A stretch of DNA of 45,898 nt from Candidatus Sulfopaludibacter sp. SbA3 (GTDB taxonomy: Bacteria; Acidobacteriota; Terriglobia; Bryobacterales; Bryobacteraceae), in NCBI GenBank assembly GCA_945861625.1, contig CAMAVI010000020.1:1-45898 (forward strand), read 5' to 3'. The notes under the pieces are model-generated. The model was not told the DNA's origin. It saw nothing but the letters and a program-made list of their open reading frames with translations, and searched no databases. Position numbers and translations under genes: made by a program. Of this stretch, positions 42,255 to 45,898 are shown in pieces. Each line of letters starts with the position of its first letter. Positions within the stretch are counted from its first letter, which is position 1.

Positions 42255-44351
42255 ATGAAAGTTTACGAAACCAGTGATATTCGGAACGTGGCTCTGATCG
42301 GGCATGGGCATTGCGGTAAGACATCTTTAGCGGCGGGCTTGCTCTATGCTTCAGGCGCCACCAGCCGCCTGACCCGCGTGGACGAAGGCAACTCGATTAC
42401 CGATTTTGACGACGAAGAGATCGCGCGGAAAATCACCATCTCCACGGGCGTGGCGGCCACCGAGTGGAACAAGAAAAAGATCAACTGGCTGGATACGCCC
42501 GGTTTCAACATCTTTATCAATGACGCCAAGGCTTCCATGGTAGCCGCCGACGCCGCCTTCGTCGTGGTGGACGGCGTAGCCGGCGTCGAAGTGCAGACCG
42601 AAAAAGTCTGGTCCTTCTGTGACGACTTCGAAATGGGGCGCGCCATCATCATTAACAAGCTCGACCGCGAGCGCTCCAGCTTTGAGCGCGCGCTCGAAAG
42701 CGTGCAGTCCGTGTTGGGGCGGACCGCGATCCCCGTGCATCTTCCCATCGGCGCGGAAAAGGACTTCAGCGGCATCGTTGACCTGGTGCGGATGAAATCC
42801 CACACCTATACGCGGGATGGCGACGGCAAAGGCAAGGAAGGCGAGATCCCGGCCGCGCTCGCCGACGCGGCGAAGGCCGCGCACGAAGCGCTGGTGGAAA
42901 TGGTGGCCGAAGGTAACGATAAGCTGCTGGAAGAATTCTTCGAAACCGGAACGCTTCCGGTCGAACATATTGTCGATGGCCTGCGCGAAGCCGTCCGTCA
43001 GCGGCGCATGTTCCCGGTGTTGTGCGCTTCCGGATTGCACAACATGGGTAGCGACCTCATGCTCAATTTCGTGATCGAGTATTTCCCCAATCCCGCCGAA
43101 CGCGGCCCTTGGAAGGGCACACTGCATGACGCCGAAGTCGGCCGCGCCGTGAAAGATTCCGAACCCGTCTCCGCCTTCGTTTTCAAGACCAGCGCCGATC
43201 CGTTCTCCGGGCGCGTCTCCTATTTCAAGGTCGCTTCAGGCGTGGTGAAGAATGACGTTCATCTCATCGATGTCCGCTCGGGTTCTGAGGAACGGCTGGC
43301 GCACATCGGCACTCTGGCCGGCAAGACGATTAACGCCATAGCGGAACTCCACGCGGGCGACATCGGCGGAGTGGCCAAGCTGAAGGATGCTCTCACCGGC
43401 GACACGCTCGCCGAGAAGACTTCTCAGATCGCCTATCCTCACGTGCAACTGCCGGAGCCGTCGATTGCTTACGCCATCTCCGCCAAGACGCGCAATGACG
43501 AAGATCGCATGGGCAACGCAGTGCACAAGATTTTGGAAGAGGACTCCTCGTTGCGCTTTTACCGCGATCCACAGACCAAGGAATTTCTGCTGGCCGGCTG
43601 CGGACAGCAGCACGTCGAAATCATCGTCAGCCGTTTAAAGAAACGCTACAACGTGGACGTGGAGCTCCACGCGCCCAAGATCCCCTACCGGGAAACCATT
43701 CGCGGCAAGGCCGACGTGCAAGGACGCCACAAGAAACAGACCGGCGGTCACGGCCAGTTCGGCGATTGCTGGATCCGCATGGAGCCGCTCCCGCGCGGCG
43801 GCAAATTCGAATTCGCCAATGAGGTATTCGGCGGCGCCATCCCCAGGAACTTCATTCCCGCGATTGAAAAAGGCATCGTCGAAACCGCCGAAAAGGGGTA
43901 TTTGGCTGGTTTCCCCGTGGTGGACTTCAGGGTCATCGTTTACGACGGCTCCTATCATGACGTGGATTCGTCGGAAATGTCGTTCAAACTAGCCGCGCGC
44001 AAGGCGTTCAAAGCCGCCATGGAGCAGGCCAAGCCGGCGCTGCTCGAACCGGTGATGAATGTGGAAGTGCAGGCTCCCGTCGAATACGCGGGCGACCTCA
44101 TGGGAGACATGAACAGCCGTCGCGGGCGTATCGCGGGCATGGATACCAAGGGAGGAACGCAGATTATTAAGGCGCATGTACCGATGGTGGAAATGCTCAG
44201 CTACCAGAACGATCTGATTTCCATGACGCAGGGCCGCGCCAGCTTCCAGATGGAGTTCGACCACTACGACTTCGTGCCGGGCCTGCAAGCGGAAAAAATC
44301 GTCGCCGCCGCCAAGGCGGCTAAGACCGGCGAAGAGGAAGAAGAAGAATAG
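42255..44351 (+). CDS. Elongation factor G-like GTPase (fusA paralogue)
   Basis: 698 residues from the ATG at 42255. The G domain has GHGHCGKTS (P-loop), the switch II DTPGFN, and NKLDRE; the remainder has EF-G domains II-V (SFKLAARKAFKAAMEQAKPALLEP marks domain IV). It ends in an acidic tail (GEEEEEE). Short family-specific differences and the isolated location suggest the EF-G-II-type paralogue of acidobacteria rather than the translation-operon fusA. Probably a translational GTPase on the ribosome; the specific role is unknown. A GGGAG ribosome site precedes the start. Confidence 0.88.
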   Translation: MKVYETSDIRNVALIGHGHCGKTSLAAGLLYASGATSRLTRVDEGNSITDFDDEEIARKITISTGVAATEWNKKKINWLDTPGFNIFINDAKASMVAADAAFVVVDGVAGVEVQTEKVWSFCDDFEMGRAIIINKLDRERSSFERALESVQSVLGRTAIPVHLPIGAEKDFSGIVDLVRMKSHTYTRDGDGKGKEGEIPAALADAAKAAHEALVEMVAEGNDKLLEEFFETGTLPVEHIVDGLREAVRQRRMFPVLCASGLHNMGSDLMLNFVIEYFPNPAERGPWKGTLHDAEVGRAVKDSEPVSAFVFKTSADPFSGRVSYFKVASGVVKNDVHLIDVRSGSEERLAHIGTLAGKTINAIAELHAGDIGGVAKLKDALTGDTLAEKTSQIAYPHVQLPEPSIAYAISAKTRNDEDRMGNAVHKILEEDSSLRFYRDPQTKEFLLAGCGQQHVEIIVSRLKKRYNVDVELHAPKIPYRETIRGKADVQGRHKKQTGGHGQFGDCWIRMEPLPRGGKFEFANEVFGGAIPRNFIPAIEKGIVETAEKGYLAGFPVVDFRVIVYDGSYHDVDSSEMSFKLAARKAFKAAMEQAKPALLEPVMNVEVQAPVEYAGDLMGDMNSRRGRIAGMDTKGGTQIIKAHVPMVEMLSYQNDLISMTQGRASFQMEFDHYDFVPGLQAEKIVAAAKAAKTGEEEEEE

Positions 44352-44360
44352 CCGCGGGCG

Positions 44361-44546
44361 TTACGCCAGCCGGATCACGGCGATCATGATGATCGCCAGC
44401 GCCACGGCGGCGCTACCCAGCCGCAGGCAGGTGGCCGAGAGTGACGAGGCGTTGCCGGCAACTTTGAAAAACCGCAAACCGCACTTGGTGCATTTTGGGG
44501 ATGCCATATCGATGATCTCGCGGCAGCCAGGACACATTTTTGACAT
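44361..44546 (-). CDS. Zinc-ribbon membrane protein
   Basis: 61 residues from the ATG at 44544-44546, with a strong GGGAGG-rich upstream. The N-terminus is a zinc ribbon with two cysteine pairs (CPGC and CTKC) and the C-terminus one membrane helix (AAVALAIIMIAVIRLA). Convergent with the EF-G-like gene. Function unknown. Confidence 0.7.
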   Translation of the reverse strand: MSKMCPGCREIIDMASPKCTKCGLRFFKVAGNASSLSATCLRLGSAAVALAIIMIAVIRLA

Positions 44547-44730
44547 TCACTACCCCCCCTCCCAGGGTCGCCCGCCTTATCAGCGCCGCAGCCGTTCTCA
44601 TGGCTGCTTTGCCGCCGATATTGCGGACAAGTTTCAAATATAACCACACTGCCGGTGAACTGCAATACCTACTAAGGTGAATATAGTAGATCAAGTACTA
44701 TCGTCCCGTGAATCCAGTAATTCCATCAAA

Positions 44731-45288
44731 CTATGCATTTTCAATATCTTCCATGGAATCCAGGTCTCTAGTACCCGAGGCGAACTGTTTAAGGGCCCGT
44801 ACTGAATTGGACGAACTGAAGCCGGCGGTACGCAGACGGCGGTAGGCGGATGCCAAATGCTTATCCTCCTGGAAAAGCACAGCCAGATTCTTGCCCCGGT
44901 ACTTGCGCTCCAGAAATTGGCCGATCATCTCCATCTCATCGGCCGCGGCATAAGCTTTTTCGGTGGCTCGTTTGGCGGTTTCCACCGCCACCTGCCGGGC
45001 CACCAGGTCGCGGATGACGCGGTCTTTGCCGAACCCCTCGTTGTCCCTGCGCCAGCCCGCAAACGACTCGGCAAAGCGCTGATCGTTGAGATAGCCGTTT
45101 TCTTTCAGGCGGACAATCACTTCGTCCACGTCGGAAACCAGCGCTGCCTTGCGGGTGAGTTTCCGCCGCAACTCCGAAACCGTTTGCGTGCGCGCCGCCA
45201 GCACGCGGGCCGAGTACCCCAGCAGGCCGTCGAGGTCCAGTCTCTTCACTTCCCTGGAGGTAGTTCGCGTCTTGGACCGAAGGGGCAC
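44731..45288 (-). CDS. recX: Regulatory protein RecX
   Basis: 185 residues from a GTG. The three-helix repeats of RecX are seen (RTQTVSELRRKLTRKA, VDEVIVRLKENGYLNDQRFAESF and the C-terminal YRRLRTAGFSSSNSVRALKQF). RecX caps RecA filaments and limits recombination. recA is not next to it here. A csp gene lies upstream on the same strand, separated by a terminator. Confidence 0.85.
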   Translation of the reverse strand: MPLRSKTRTTSREVKRLDLDGLLGYSARVLAARTQTVSELRRKLTRKAALVSDVDEVIVRLKENGYLNDQRFAESFAGWRRDNEGFGKDRVIRDLVARQVAVETAKRATEKAYAAADEMEMIGQFLERKYRGKNLAVLFQEDKHLASAYRRLRTAGFSSSNSVRALKQFASGTRDLDSMEDIENA

Positions 45289-45310
45289 AGCGTCATTCTA
45301 GCGAAGCCGG

Positions 45311-45343
45311 AAAGGAAAAAGGACCCCGCGGCGCAGGGTCCTT
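45311..45343 (-). terminator. Rho-independent terminator after the cold-shock gene
   Basis: On the minus strand AAGGACCC pairs with GGGTCCTT (8 bp) around a nine-base loop, followed by TTTCCTTTCC. It separates csp (45380-45583) from recX. Confidence 0.7.
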
Positions 45344-45379
45344 CCCATCCCACATGAAACTGATTTTCGCCGGAGTCCG

Positions 45380-45583
45380 TTAGGGGCGATTGACGTTCTC
45401 CGCCTGCAAGCCTTTGGGACCGGTCTTTACCTCAAATTCCACTTCCGAGCCTTCGTCGAGCGTCCGGTAGCCGGACATATCGATGGCCGAAAAGTGAACA
45501 AAAACGTCTTCGCCGCTGGCTCTCTGGATGAATCCATAGCCCTTGGCGGAATTGAACCATTTCACTACACCCTTTTCTCTCAC
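45380..45583 (-). CDS. Cold-shock domain protein
   Basis: 67 residues from GTG 45583 with GAGGAGAA nine bases upstream ([20 protein letters not shown]). The RNA-binding motifs RNP1 (KGYGFIQ) and RNP2 (DVFVHFSAI) are intact, and the length is normal for a CspA-type RNA chaperone. There is no ATG in this frame near the start; the upstream extension seen to 45697 has no protein-like features. The leader is likely long, as is typical of csp genes. Confidence 0.92.
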   Translation of the reverse strand: MREKGVVKWFNSAKGYGFIQRASGEDVFVHFSAIDMSGYRTLDEGSEVEFEVKTGPKGLQAENVNRP

Positions 45584-45898
45584 TGCTTGTAATTCTCCTC
45601 TTCCATTCCCAGCGGCATCTGAGGGCTCTCCGGGAAGTCCAAATCTCGCGCGCGGCAACTTGGGCAGCCCACCGACCTGATGAAAAAAACGAAGCAACCC
45701 TGCCGCAGTGCGCGTAAAACTCCGGAGATTGTCTCATGTAATAAATTGCCCTGCAAGGGAAAACAGCGGAATCCCGAAGGCGCGGAAGCCGAAGGCCAGG
45801 GCGATGCCGAAGGGGTAATGCAAAAAAAACCGAAGCCGCGACGGAAGGAGTACTCAATCCGATCCGCGTGCAACTTCGGTCTTAGGAATTTAGATTTC
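45584..45898. promoter_or_regulatory. Leader/intergenic region upstream of the cold-shock gene
   Basis: No gene is seen. Several short CCTTCGG-type repeats lie at 45775-45840, and AT-rich sequence (ATTTATTACATGAGACAAT, minus strand) near 45728-45752 could be a promoter. A terminator-like hairpin is described separately at 45822-45880. Confidence 0.3.
45822..45880 (-). terminator. Possible terminator or leader hairpin before csp
   Basis: On the minus strand ACCGAAG (45880-45874) pairs with CTTCGGT (45835-45829), followed by a run of seven T. The 38-base loop contains a CGGA/TCCG inner pairing. It could end a gene entering from the right edge or act within the csp leader. Confidence 0.35.

Noticed and set aside
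44683..44701. Short palindrome (ATAGTA/TACTAT) upstream of the zinc-ribbon gene
   Set aside because: Only six bases per arm in an AT-rich stretch; could be chance.

Overview
The window looks like chromosomal DNA of an acidobacterium of the Solibacter/Bryobacter type. This is inferred from gene content: many secreted proteins of an uncharacterised family with a W-E-G-D-T-L core, a DUF6152 protein, a periplasmic PQQ alcohol dehydrogenase, secreted cupins and NHL-type propellers, a PEP-CTERM protein with a PrsT-like TPR lipoprotein, and a bacillithiol-transferase-like protein. GC content is high and genes are mostly closely packed. I see no rRNA, CRISPR array, transposase gene, phage gene or plasmid origin.

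Region by region. 1-2800 is eroded: an amidase that has lost its catalytic lysine region, one or two small unknown proteins, and a long stretch without a convincing gene. 2826-11755 is a block of exported oxidative or degradative proteins: NHL propeller, cupin, SMP-30-like propeller, PQQ alcohol dehydrogenase with a lanthanide-type metal site, a divergent zinc-finger SDR, two W-E-G-D-T-L proteins and DUF6152. A MITE-like palindrome and a 30-base repeat lie around the SDR gene. 11787-19215 holds an MFS transporter, a DinB-fold protein, a PhoD-like phosphatase, RibBA with a degenerate GTP cyclohydrolase II half, a cytochrome c'-like protein, a second secreted cupin, a large secreted unknown, and a structured RNA that resembles 6S RNA. 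19351-20465 holds pnuC and a hicBA toxin-antitoxin pair whose toxin gene is frameshifted.

29841-20715 on the minus strand reads as one long operon with overlapping starts and stops: DUF1385 membrane protein, prfA, prmC, dinB (Pol IV), a YfiT/BstA-like protein, a polyprenyl-glycosyltransferase, a HAD hydrolase, a MoxR-like AAA+ ATPase and a VWA protein. A perfect 26-bp inverted repeat sits between prfA and prmC, and one arm has become the first codons of prmC. A tRNA-Arg(TCT) lies upstream of this operon.

29988-38186 contains a methyltransferase, a LOG-family remnant, a secreted epoxide hydrolase, a third W-E-G-D-T-L protein, a GlcG/HbpS-like protein, and a decaying PEP-CTERM locus. The PEP-CTERM protein is cut from its sorting tail by an in-frame TAG. 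Its neighbouring PrsT-like TPR gene is split by about 0.86 kb carrying two small membrane-protein genes, and its distal part has frameshifts. 38434-45898 holds an ABM monooxygenase, a winged-helix AAA+ ATPase coupled to an unannotated 46-residue membrane protein, a SHOCT protein, a tartrate/D-malate dehydrogenase, an EF-G-like GTPase, a zinc-ribbon membrane protein, recX and a cold-shock gene with its terminator.

The most interesting items are the 6S-like RNA, the repeat-derived prmC start, the broken PEP-CTERM/TPR pair, the degenerate RibA domain, and the secreted W-E-G-D-T-L paralogues. All functional statements are read from sequence by eye, without database searches.
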